DNA of 7,640 bases from Acetobacteraceae bacterium (GCA_020853405.1 JADYYZ010000218.1:1-7640); one strand, 5' to 3'; shown: positions 1 through 6,894, counted from the stretch's first letter. Translations and numbers: made by a program. The notes: generated by a model from the sequence alone, not told the origin.

Positions 1-767
1 CGGTGCCGCGCCCCGAGGTGCTGATCGTCGGCCGCGGCGGCGGCAGCCTCGAGGACCTGATGGCGTTCAACGACGAGGCGGTGGTGCGTGCCGCCGCCGC
101 CTCGGCGATCCCGCTGATCAGCGCGGTCGGGCACGAGACGGACACCACGCTGATCGATTTCGCCGCCGACCGGCGGGCACCGACGCCGACCGCGGCCGCC
201 GAACTCGCGCTGCCGGTGCGGGCCGAGCTGGTGGACCGCATCGCCCGGCTCGGCCTTCAGCTCGGCGCGCAGCTGCGCAACCGGGTGCACGTGCTGCGGC
301 TCGGGCTCGAGCGCGCGGGCAGCCGTCTGCCCGAGCTCACGCGCCTGCTGGCCGAGCGCCGCCAGCAGCTGGATGACCGCGCCGGGCGGCTCGTGCTGGC
401 GCTGCCCGCCTGGGTGCGGGCGCGGCGCGAGATTCTGGCCCGCCTCGGCGGCCGGCTCGCCAGCCCGGCCGCGCGCATCGAACGTGCCCGTGGCGCCGCG
501 GGGCTGCTCGCGCAACGGCTGGATGCGGCGGCGCGGCGGGGCATTGAACGCCGCGGCGAGGCGCTGAAAAACCTCGGCGCGCGGCTGGAGGCGGTGAGCT
601 ACGAGGCAACGCTGAAGCGCGGCTTCGCGCTGGTCTCCGACCGCGCCGGCAGGCCGGTGACGGCGGCGGCGGCGGTGGCGCCGGGTTCACGATTGAGCCT
701 CGCCTTCACGGATGGCGCGGTCGCGGTGACCGCCGATGCCCCCTCGCGCCAGGGGCGGCTGCTGTGA
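1..767 (+). CDS. xseA: Exodeoxyribonuclease VII large subunit, 3' part (5' end outside window)
   Basis: XseA is the large, catalytic subunit of exonuclease VII, which degrades single-stranded DNA to oligonucleotides in the cytoplasm together with XseB. About 254 residues are visible, in the frame whose first full codon is at base 3. The GTG there is internal, not a start. The family signature GRGGGSLEDL lies at visible residues 10-19, FNDE at 22-25 and AVGHETD at 41-47. By alignment from memory with the E. coli protein, Arg11, His44 and Asp47 match its catalytic Arg205, His238 and Asp241. Residues of roughly 75-195 are rich in Arg, Leu, Ala and Glu, fitting the long helical coiled-coil segment. 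The C-terminal LKRGFALVSD (about 207-216) is also typical. E. coli XseA has 456 residues, so about 190 are missing, including the OB-fold domain. The TGA stop overlaps the next gene's start. The call is firm. Confidence 0.95.
   Translation, partial: VPRPEVLIVGRGGGSLEDLMAFNDEAVVRAAAASAIPLISAVGHETDTTLIDFAADRRAPTPTAAAELALPVRAELVDRIARLGLQLGAQLRNRVHVLRLGLERAGSRLPELTRLLAERRQQLDDRAGRLVLALPAWVRARREILARLGGRLASPAARIERARGAAGLLAQRLDAAARRGIERRGEALKNLGARLEAVSYEATLKRGFALVSDRAGRPVTAAAAVAPGSRLSLAFTDGAVAVTADAPSRQGRLL
751..755 (+). promoter_or_regulatory. Ribosome binding site supporting the GTG start of the M23 peptidase
   Basis: AGGGG lies inside the last codons of xseA, eight bases before the GTG at 764. 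It supports the overlapping GTG as the true start, because no ATG occurs near the signal-peptide coding region. Translation is probably coupled to xseA termination. Confidence 0.5.
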
Positions 768-1585
768 GGGTCGGCCGCCGGTTGCTGCTGGCCGCGCCGG
801 CGCTGCTGGTCGCGCGCACCGCCGCGGCACTGGAGCTCGACGGCACGCTGACCCAGGGCGCGCTGGTCGTCGGCCGTGGCGTGCCGGGGGCACGCGCGGC
901 GCTGAACGGCAGGGCGCTTCGCGTCAGCCCCGAGGGTGCGTTCGCCTTCGGCTTCGGCCGCGACGCGCCTGGCTCGGCGACGCTGGAGCTGAAGCCACGC
1001 CAGGCACCGCCTGAGACGCACCTGCTGCACGTGGCCGCCCGCCAGTACGAGGAGCAGCGGATCTCCGGCCTGCCGCCCGCCCAGGTCACGCCGCCGCCCG
1101 AGACGATGGAGCGCATCCGGCGCGAACAGGCGATGCTGAACGCGGCCCGCGCGCACGACACCCCGGGTGCCAATTTCGCCGGCGGCTTCATCTGGCCGGC
1201 GAGCGGGCGGATCAGCGGCGTCTATGGCAGCCGGCGCATCCTGAACGGCGAGCCGCGCGCCCCGCATCTCGGCCTCGACATCGCTGCCCCCACCGGCACG
1301 CCGGTGGCGGCGGCGGCGGGGGGCATCGTCCGGCTCGCCCAGCCCGACTTCTACTTCACCGGCGGCAGCATCGTGCTCGACCACGGGCACACGGTGATGA
1401 CCTTCTACATCCACCTCTCCCGCCTGCTGGTGCGGGACGGCCAGGAGGTCGGGCAGGGAGAAAGCATCGGCCTCGTGGGGGCGACCGGGCGGGTGACCGG
1501 GCCGCACCTGCATCTCGGCCTGTTCTGGGCAGGCACCGCGCTCGATGCCGCGCTGGTGCTGCCAGGGCGCGGCCAGCCGCCATGA
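764..1585 (+). CDS. Exported M23 (LytM-type) family metallopeptidase
   Basis: This is a predicted zinc metallopeptidase that would cut, or help remodel, peptidoglycan peptide crosslinks outside the inner membrane. The 273-residue product begins with a short signal peptide: basic start RVGRR (2-6), hydrophobic core of about residues 7-17, and a likely cleavage after the TAAA ending at residue 22. Residues of about 23-110 form an N-terminal region I cannot assign, followed by a Pro/Glu/Arg-rich linker. The M23 domain covers about 140-265. Its metal ligands are present: His168 and Asp172 in HLGLD, and His250 in GPHLHLG (247-252), with supporting His217 in YIHLS. It therefore looks catalytically intact, unlike degenerate EnvC/NlpD-type activators. 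The GTG start is inferred from the overlap with the xseA TGA and from the signal peptide. Whether it is an endopeptidase or an amidase regulator cannot be told from sequence. Confidence 0.9.
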   Translation: MRVGRRLLLAAPALLVARTAAALELDGTLTQGALVVGRGVPGARAALNGRALRVSPEGAFAFGFGRDAPGSATLELKPRQAPPETHLLHVAARQYEEQRISGLPPAQVTPPPETMERIRREQAMLNAARAHDTPGANFAGGFIWPASGRISGVYGSRRILNGEPRAPHLGLDIAAPTGTPVAAAAGGIVRLAQPDFYFTGGSIVLDHGHTVMTFYIHLSRLLVRDGQEVGQGESIGLVGATGRVTGPHLHLGLFWAGTALDAALVLPGRGQPP

Positions 1586-1639
1586 TGCCCGCCCGCCGCT
1601 TCTGGCCGATCCCGGGGACCCGTGCGATGATCGCGCGTC

Positions 1640-1644
1640 AGGAG
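1640..1644 (+). promoter_or_regulatory. Ribosome binding site that fixes the aminotransferase start
   Basis: AGGAG with an eight-base spacer precedes the ATG at 1653. The open frame extends further upstream to an ATG at 1545 inside the peptidase gene, but that stretch encodes Cys/Arg/Pro-rich sequence unlike any aminotransferase N-terminus. This site therefore decides for 1653. Confidence 0.7.
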
Positions 1645-1652
1645 ACGCACGC

Positions 1653-3020
1653 ATGTCGGATGGCACTCCTTCTCGGGCGAAAAGCCGCGTTCTGCATCGC
1701 AACCTGAAGGCGCCGCCGCCGCCCACCGTGATCGGCGGCCAGGGCATCTACCTCCATCTCGCTGACGGGCGGCGCATCATCGATGCCTCGGGCGGGGCGG
1801 CGGTCTCGGCGATCGGGCACCAGCACCCGAAGGTGCTGGCGGCACTGCACGCCCAGGCCGATGCGCTCACCTACTGCCACACCAGCTTCTTCATCACCGA
1901 ATCCGCCGAACGGCTGGCCGAGACCATCGTCGGGCACGAGCCTGGCGGGCTCGCCTATGCCTTCTTCGTCTGCGGCGGGTCGGAGGCGACCGAGGCAGCG
2001 CTGAAACTGGCGCGCCAGCACTTCCTGGAGATCGGTCAGAAACAGCGCGTGAATGTGATCGCGCGCCGGCAGAGCTACCACGGCAGCACGCTGGGGGCAC
2101 TCGCCGCCTCGGGCAACGCGATGCGCCGCGCCCCCTACCTGCCGCTGCTGGGCCATGCCTTCCACCACGTCTCGCCCGCGTATGCCTATCGCGGCCAGCA
2201 CGACGACGAGAGCGAGGCCGAGTATGTGGCGCGCCTTGCCGCCGAGCTCGAGGCGAAGTTCCAGGAACTCGGCCCCGACACCGTGATGGCCTTCATCGCC
2301 GAGCCGGTGGTCGGTGCCACGCTCGGCTGCGTCGCCGCGCCCGCCGGCTATTTCGAGGCGATCCGCGCGGTCTGCGACCGCCATGGCGCGCTGCTGATCC
2401 TCGACGAGGTGATGAGCGGCATGGGCCGCACCGGCACCATGCACGCCTGGGAGCAGGAGAACGTGACGCCCGACATCCAGATCATCGCCAAGGGGCTGGG
2501 CGGCGGCTACCAGCCGATCGGCGCGGTGCTGGCCAATGATCGGGTGGTCGGCGCGATCCGTGACGGCTCCGGCGCGTTCATGCACGGCCACACCTACCTC
2601 GCGCATCCGATGGCGTGCGCGGCCGCGCTTGCGGTGCAGGGCGTGATCGCCGAGGAGAACCTGCTCGACAACGTCAGGACGATGGGCGCACGCCTGGGCG
2701 AGCGCCTGACCGAGCGTTTCGGCAACCACGCCCATGTCGGCGACGTGCGCGGGCGCGGCCTGTTCTGGGCGGTCGAGCTGGTCGCCGACCGCGCCAGCAA
2801 GGCGCCCTTCGACCCCTCACTGCGCGTGAACTGGCTGATCCGCGAGCAGGCGATGGCGCATGGGCTTGGCTGCTATCCGATGGGCGGCACCATCGACGGC
2901 AGGCAGGGCGACCACGTGCTGCTCGCCCCTCCCTACAACGTGACCGCGGCCGAGATCGACGAGATCGCGGCAAGGTTCGGCGAGGCCGTGGACGCCGCGC
3001 TGGCCGGGGTTGCGCGCTGA
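1653..3020 (+). CDS. Class III PLP-dependent aminotransferase, substrate unknown
   Basis: This is a cytoplasmic fold-type I enzyme of the class III (omega) aminotransferases, which move an amino group between an amine or amino acid and an oxo acid using pyridoxal phosphate. The product has 455 residues, a usual length for the family. Visible landmarks are the phosphate-binding GGSEATEAA (108-116), SYHG (141-144) whose Tyr should stack on the cofactor ring, and LILDEVMSGMGRTG (248-261) with Asp251 contacting the pyridine nitrogen. IIAKGLGGGYQPIG (277-290) carries Lys280 as the Schiff-base lysine, and HGHTYLAHP (311-319) contains the phosphate-contacting Thr314. All key residues are present, so it should be active. 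It starts 67 bases after the peptidase gene and ends 72 bases before fsr. Neither neighbour points to a substrate. Such proteins are often labelled aspartate, beta-alanine/omega-amino acid or diamine transaminases. None of these can be chosen here. Confidence 0.92.
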   Translation: MSDGTPSRAKSRVLHRNLKAPPPPTVIGGQGIYLHLADGRRIIDASGGAAVSAIGHQHPKVLAALHAQADALTYCHTSFFITESAERLAETIVGHEPGGLAYAFFVCGGSEATEAALKLARQHFLEIGQKQRVNVIARRQSYHGSTLGALAASGNAMRRAPYLPLLGHAFHHVSPAYAYRGQHDDESEAEYVARLAAELEAKFQELGPDTVMAFIAEPVVGATLGCVAAPAGYFEAIRAVCDRHGALLILDEVMSGMGRTGTMHAWEQENVTPDIQIIAKGLGGGYQPIGAVLANDRVVGAIRDGSGAFMHGHTYLAHPMACAAALAVQGVIAEENLLDNVRTMGARLGERLTERFGNHAHVGDVRGRGLFWAVELVADRASKAPFDPSLRVNWLIREQAMAHGLGCYPMGGTIDGRQGDHVLLAPPYNVTAAEIDEIAARFGEAVDAALAGVAR

Positions 3021-3037
3021 ACATGGCGGCCGCGCCC

Positions 3038-3065
3038 TTGCCAGGACACCGCGCGGGGCTAGGCT
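3038..3065 (+). promoter_or_regulatory. Possible sigma-70-type promoter before fsr
   Basis: TTGCCA (3038-3043) matches five of six bases of the -35 consensus. It is followed after 16 bases by TAGGCT (3060-3065), a poor -10 match with first, second and last bases correct. It lies in the 72-base gap between the aminotransferase and fsr, about 28 bases before the GTG start. The match is weak and could be chance in GC-rich DNA. Confidence 0.25.
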
Positions 3066-3083
3066 GACGCTGCCAACCAGCAT

Positions 3084-3088
3084 GAGGA
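3084..3088 (+). promoter_or_regulatory. Ribosome binding site for the GTG start of fsr
   Basis: GAGGA ends four bases before the GTG at 3093. The spacer is short but acceptable. It supports a GTG start giving MSDKGMAVRP, with a soluble tail of about 25 residues before the first membrane helix, much like E. coli Fsr. Confidence 0.5.
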
Positions 3089-3092
3089 CCGC

Positions 3093-4340
3093 GTGAGCGA
3101 CAAGGGCATGGCCGTGCGCCCCGCGGCGACGGCAACCGGGGCAACCGTGCCGGCCGCGGCGGGGTTCCAGCTGCCGATCATCCTCGCCCTGTCCACCTGC
3201 CACCTGCTGAACGACATGATGCAGTCGCTGCTGACCGCGAGCTATCCGGTGCTGCAGCAGGCGCACGGGCTGAGCTATACCCAGGTCGGGCTGATCACGC
3301 TCGCGTTCCAGTTCACCGCCTCGCTGCTGCAGCCGCTGGTGGGTACGGTCACCGACCGAAGGCCGATGCCCTATTCGCTTTCCGCCGGCATGGGCTCGAC
3401 CTTCTGCGGCCTGTTGCTGCTCGCGCACGCCACGACCTTTCCGCTGATCCTGCTGGCCGCCGCGATGATCGGCATCGGCAGTTCGGTGTTCCACCCTGAA
3501 GCCTCGCGGGTTGCGCGCAGTGCCGCTGGCAGCCGCTACGGGCTTGCGCAGTCGGTGTTCCAGGTCGGCGGCAATTCCGGCCAGGCACTTGGGCCGCTGC
3601 TGGCGGCCTTCGTGGTGCTGCCGTACGGGCAGGGCAGCGTCGCCTGGTTCTCGGTGGCGGCACTCGTCGCCGCGACGATCCTGGCGCGGGTCGGCGTCTG
3701 GTACGCGCACCGGATCGCCGTGAAGGGCGCGCCGCGCGGCGGCCGTGCCGCGAGCGAACGCTTCCTGCCGCTCGGTCGGCGCAGGACGCAGGTCGCGATC
3801 GCGGTGCTGGTGGTGCTGCTGCTCAGCAAGAACTTCTACATGGCCTCGCTCGGGTCGTTCTTCACTTTCTACCTGATCACCGAGTTCGGGGTGTCGGTGC
3901 AGACGGCGCAGCTGTTCCTGTTCGGCTACATGGTCGGAATCGTCATCGGGGTGCTTGCCGGCGGCGCGATCGGCGATCGCGTCGGGCGCATTCCGGTGAT
4001 CTGGTTCTCGATCCTGGGCGCGGCGCCGTTCGCGCTGCTGCTGCCGCATGTCGGGCTGACCGCGACGCTTCTGCTGGCGATGCTGATCGGCGTGATCATG
4101 GCCTCGGCGTTCTCGGCGATCCTGGTCTACGCGCAGGACCTGATGCCGGGCCGGGTCGGCATGGTGGCCGGCCTGTTCTTCGGCTTCTCGTTCGGGCTGG
4201 GCGCGGTGGGTGCCGCCGCACTGGGCGCGATCGCCGATGTGATCGGGATCGCGCGCGTCTACCAGATCGTGGCGTTCCTGCCGCTGCTGGGCCTGTTCAC
4301 GGTGTTCCTGCCGAAGGGATTCGGCGGCCCGCGCGGATAG
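3093..4340 (+). CDS. fsr: MFS efflux transporter, fosmidomycin resistance (Fsr) family
   Basis: This is an inner-membrane major facilitator exporter, expected to be driven by proton antiport. E. coli Fsr confers resistance to fosmidomycin, an inhibitor of the DXR step of the MEP isoprenoid pathway. The 415-residue length matches the E. coli protein, and several stretches resemble it closely: CHLLNDMMQSLL (36-47), LLQPLVG (78-84), GSSVFHPEASRVAR (129-142), GLAQSVFQVGGNSG (150-163), SAILVYAQDLMPGR (341-354) and GLFFGFSFGLG (360-370). Hydrophobic segments fit 12 helices in two halves, with a basic cytoplasmic loop at about 205-232. GDRVGRIPV (294-302) is the MFS loop motif of the second half. 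The natural substrate is unknown; family membership is firm, and drug export in this organism is inference. The gene ends by a TAG inside a 16-base tandem repeat, 23 bases from the convergent gene. Confidence 0.93.
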   Translation: MSDKGMAVRPAATATGATVPAAAGFQLPIILALSTCHLLNDMMQSLLTASYPVLQQAHGLSYTQVGLITLAFQFTASLLQPLVGTVTDRRPMPYSLSAGMGSTFCGLLLLAHATTFPLILLAAAMIGIGSSVFHPEASRVARSAAGSRYGLAQSVFQVGGNSGQALGPLLAAFVVLPYGQGSVAWFSVAALVAATILARVGVWYAHRIAVKGAPRGGRAASERFLPLGRRRTQVAIAVLVVLLLSKNFYMASLGSFFTFYLITEFGVSVQTAQLFLFGYMVGIVIGVLAGGAIGDRVGRIPVIWFSILGAAPFALLLPHVGLTATLLLAMLIGVIMASAFSAILVYAQDLMPGRVGMVAGLFFGFSFGLGAVGAAALGAIADVIGIARVYQIVAFLPLLGLFTVFLPKGFGGPRG

Positions 4341-4364
4341 CGGCGGATGCGGATAGCGGCGGAT
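4333..4364. repeat. Exact 16-base tandem duplication at the convergent gene junction
   Basis: GCGGATAGCGGCGGAT occurs twice in direct succession, at 4333-4348 and 4349-4364, with no mismatch. The first copy contains the TAG stop of fsr (4338-4340). The last base of the second copy is also the first base (on the + strand) of the stop codon of the convergent reductase gene. The unit is not a multiple of three. It has no clear inverted symmetry and no T tract, so it does not look like a terminator. Confidence 0.9.
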
Positions 4365-5329
4365 CAGGCCGCCGCGCGCAGCCTGATCAGCGCCAGCACG
4401 ATGTCGATCGAGGGCGTCGGCGTTTCGGTCACGCGCCCAAGCTCGGCGACCGCGCCGACCAGTGCCTCGATCTCCATCGGCCTGCCACGCTCCAGGTCCT
4501 GCAGCATGCTGGTCTTGTGCGCACCCACCGCGCCTGCGCCGTCGATCCGCTTGTCGACGCCGATCGGGAATTTCACCCCCAGTTTCTCGGCGACGGCTTG
4601 CGCTTCCAGCATCATCGCGCGTGCGACCGCACGGGTTCCCGCATCGCCCACGATCTGCTCCAGCGTCGCGTGCGTCAGCGCGCTGATCGGGTTGAAACTG
4701 AGGTTTCCCCAGAGTTTCACCCAGATCTCGTCGCGGATTCTGGGCCGCACCGGCGCCTTCAACCCTGCCTTGATCAGCGCCTCGGAGAGTTTCATGACGC
4801 GCTCGGACCTCGACCCGTCCGGCTCGCCCAGGCTGAAGCGGTCGCCCTCGATCAGCTCGACCACGCCCGGTTCGGGCACCTCGGCGGCCGGATAGACGAC
4901 GCAGCCGATCACCCGCTGCGGGGTGATCTGCTGCCATTGCGCGTCGCCGGGATCGATCGAGGCCAGCCGCCGGTTCTGGTACGGGCCGGCGAGGCCAAAG
5001 AAGTACCACCACGGCACCCCGTTCACGCCCATGACGACCGCAGTGCTGTCGCCCAGCAGCGGGAGAATCTGCGGCAGCGCGCCGGGCACGGAGTGCGCCT
5101 TCAGCGTGATCACGACATAATCCTGCGGGCCGAGTTCCGCGGGGTCGCCGGAAACGCGCGGATGCGTGGTGATGCTCTCGCCGCCGGCGCGCAGCACGAG
5201 GCCACGCTCCTTCATCGCGGCCAGGTGCGGGCCGCGCGCCACCACCGACACCTCGGCCGCACCAGCGTGGGCCAGCCTCGCGGCGATGTAGCCGCCGATC
5301 GCGCCGGCACCGAAGATGCAGACCTTCAT
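4364..5329 (-). CDS. 2-dehydropantoate 2-reductase (ketopantoate reductase) family oxidoreductase
   Basis: Canonical members (PanE/ApbA) reduce ketopantoate to pantoate with NADPH, on the way to pantothenate and CoA in the cytoplasm. The 321-residue product starts with a Rossmann nucleotide-binding motif GAGAIGG (7-13). LKAHSVP (76-82) holds Lys77, and NGVPWWYF (103-110) holds Asn103. IWVKLWGNLSFNPISALT (202-219) holds Lys205, corresponding to the catalytic lysine of the family. MLQDLERGRPMEIEAL (275-290) has Ser274 just before it and Glu286 inside it, matching the substrate-binding Ser and Glu. The fold and catalytic set are therefore intact. The PWWYF segment is, from memory, typical of a paralogous subgroup rather than classical PanE, so I give no symbol. 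It lies 29 bases downstream of the acyl-CoA synthetase and has only a poor ribosome binding site, which suggests coupled expression. Confidence 0.88.
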   Translation of the reverse strand: MKVCIFGAGAIGGYIAARLAHAGAAEVSVVARGPHLAAMKERGLVLRAGGESITTHPRVSGDPAELGPQDYVVITLKAHSVPGALPQILPLLGDSTAVVMGVNGVPWWYFFGLAGPYQNRRLASIDPGDAQWQQITPQRVIGCVVYPAAEVPEPGVVELIEGDRFSLGEPDGSRSERVMKLSEALIKAGLKAPVRPRIRDEIWVKLWGNLSFNPISALTHATLEQIVGDAGTRAVARAMMLEAQAVAEKLGVKFPIGVDKRIDGAGAVGAHKTSMLQDLERGRPMEIEALVGAVAELGRVTETPTPSIDIVLALIRLRAAA

Positions 5330-5358
5330 GGCGTGCCCGATGCCGCCACGACGCCCGC

Positions 5359-6894
5359 TTAGAGCCCGAGCCGCGCCGCGAGGCCGATCCGCTGCAGCTT
5401 GCCGGTCGCGCCCTTCGGGATCTCGGCCAGGAACACCACCTTGCGCGGCACCTTGAAATCCGCCAGGCGCTGCTTCGCGAAATCGCGCAGCTCGGCCTCG
5501 GTGCAGGCCCTGCCCTCGCGCAGCACGACGGCCGAGCCGACATCCTCGCCCAGCTTGTCGTGCGGGATCGCGAACGTGACCACCTGCTGCACCGCCGGAT
5601 GGTCCATCAGCACCTCGTCCACCTCCAGCGGGGAGATCTTCTCGCCGCCGCGGTTGATGATCTCCTTCAGCCGGCCGGTGATGCGCAGGTAGCCTTCGGC
5701 GTCCAACACGCCCTGGTCGCCGGTGCGGAACCAGCCGTTGGCGAAGCCCTTCAGGTTGGCGTCGGGATTGTTCTCGTAGCCGGCGGTGACGTTGGGCCCC
5801 CTGATCACCACCTCGCCGGTCGCGCCGCGCGCCAGCAGGGCGCCGGCCGCATCCATGATCGCGATCTCCGGCCCGGCGGCGAGGCCGACGCTGCCCGGCT
5901 TGCGCGCCCTGGGCGGCAGCGGGTTGCTTGCCATCTGGTGCGCCGCCTCGGTCATGCCGTAGGCCTCGATCACCGGACAGCCGAACACGCGCTCCAGCTC
6001 CGCCATCACCTGCGGCGGCAGCGAGGCCGAGGAGGACCGGATGAAGCGCAGCTTCACCCGCCCGAGGATCTCCCTGTTGCGCTCGGCGCGCGAAAGGATC
6101 GCCTGGTGCATGGTCGGCACCGCGGTGTACCAGCTGGGGCGCACCTCATCGAGCCAGGCGAACATCTTCAGCGCGTTGAAGCCGGGCGAGCAGACCACCG
6201 AGGCGCCGGCGGCGAGCGAGGAGGAGACCGCCGCGATCAGCCCGTGGATGTGGAACAGCGGCATCACGTTCAGGCACACATCCCCCGGCGTCAGCGCGAG
6301 CGTCGCCCCGATATGGCGGGCGCTGGCAGCGATGTTCTTCTGTGCCAGCGGCACGATCTTCGGCCGCGAGGTGGTGCCCGAGGTGTGCAGCACCAGCGCG
6401 ATGTCGTCGGGCTGGGCCGGGCCGGGGTGGCTGGCTTCCGCCGTCGCGCCGCCGGTCAGCGTGAAACTGCCCGCGCCCGCCGCGCGGTCGGCCACCAGCT
6501 CGACCACCGGCACGCCAAGCTTGCGCGCAACCCCGAGTGCCGCGCCGTCGTAGCCGCGTTCGACGACCAGCGCCTTGGCGTTGAGGTCGGAGAGGTAGAA
6601 CTCGAACTCCTCGGCGCGGTAGGCCGGATTGAGCGGCGCCGTGGTGGCGCCGGCGGCGATCGCGACAAACGCGGCGGCCATCTCCGGGCCGTTCGCCAGC
6701 ACGATGCCGACGCGGTCGTTGCGGCCGATGCCGATCGCGTTCAGCGCCGCGACCGTGCGGGTGCAAAGCGCCCGCAGGCCGGCGTGGGTCAGCGGCGGGC
6801 CGGCCTGATCGGTCACACCGATCGCGGGGGCGGCGTCGGCGCCCCGCGCCAGCAGCCCGGAAAGCGTCTGCGTGCCCGGATCGATGCTGTCCAT
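5359..6894 (-). CDS. Acyl-CoA synthetase (AMP-forming), AAE3/Pcs60-like, candidate oxalate-CoA ligase
   Basis: This is an ANL-superfamily enzyme that activates a carboxylic acid to an acyl-adenylate with ATP and transfers it to CoA. The 511-residue protein carries the full motif set: P-loop LHTSGTTSRPK (169-179), FHIHGL (214-219), YGMTE (312-316), WFRTGD (388-393), the hinge GRLKEIINRGGEKISP (407-422) and PKGATGKLQR (493-502) with Lys499 as adenylation lysine. Several stretches resemble plant AAE3 and yeast Pcs60, which are oxalyl-CoA synthetases: SWYTAVPTMHQAIL (254-267), RFIRSSSASLPP (283-294), EAYGMTEAAHQMASNPLPP (310-328) and RGPNVTAGY (365-373). Oxalate as substrate is therefore plausible but unproven. 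No oxalyl-CoA decarboxylase or formyl-CoA transferase is in view. I chose the ATG at 6894 because its product begins as the family does, while the open frame further upstream overlaps moaE. A GGGGAGG 15 bases upstream is too distant to be a good ribosome site, and AGAGAC is nearer but weak. Confidence 0.9.
   Translation of the reverse strand: MDSIDPGTQTLSGLLARGADAAPAIGVTDQAGPPLTHAGLRALCTRTVAALNAIGIGRNDRVGIVLANGPEMAAAFVAIAAGATTAPLNPAYRAEEFEFYLSDLNAKALVVERGYDGAALGVARKLGVPVVELVADRAAGAGSFTLTGGATAEASHPGPAQPDDIALVLHTSGTTSRPKIVPLAQKNIAASARHIGATLALTPGDVCLNVMPLFHIHGLIAAVSSSLAAGASVVCSPGFNALKMFAWLDEVRPSWYTAVPTMHQAILSRAERNREILGRVKLRFIRSSSASLPPQVMAELERVFGCPVIEAYGMTEAAHQMASNPLPPRARKPGSVGLAAGPEIAIMDAAGALLARGATGEVVIRGPNVTAGYENNPDANLKGFANGWFRTGDQGVLDAEGYLRITGRLKEIINRGGEKISPLEVDEVLMDHPAVQQVVTFAIPHDKLGEDVGSAVVLREGRACTEAELRDFAKQRLADFKVPRKVVFLAEIPKGATGKLQRIGLAARLGL

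Noticed and set aside
1545..1652. A 36-codon upstream extension of the aminotransferase
   Set aside because: It lies partly within the peptidase gene, encodes atypical Cys/Arg/Pro sequence, and a good AGGAG site points to the ATG at 1653.
1582..1705. A short + strand frame starting ATGATG at the peptidase stop and running into the aminotransferase
   Set aside because: It is about 40 codons with no recognisable product, mostly overlaps the aminotransferase start, and has no ribosome site of its own.
599..1747. A 382-codon open frame on the - strand opposite xseA and the peptidase
   Set aside because: It crosses two real genes and their junction, and its translation is low-complexity Arg/Ala/Gly sequence.
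1638..2735. A 365-codon open frame on the - strand opposite the aminotransferase
   Set aside because: It shows the same antisense composition pattern and no domain, and the facing gene has all catalytic residues.
4341..4363. A possible bidirectional terminator between the convergent genes
   Set aside because: There is no inverted repeat and no T tract. The region is a direct tandem repeat.
2817..5543. A 908-codon open frame on the - strand running antisense to fsr and across the reductase in another frame
   Set aside because: It overlaps the well-supported fsr and reductase genes. Its translation is Arg/Gln/His-rich low-complexity sequence typical of antisense frames in GC-rich DNA, with no recognisable domain.
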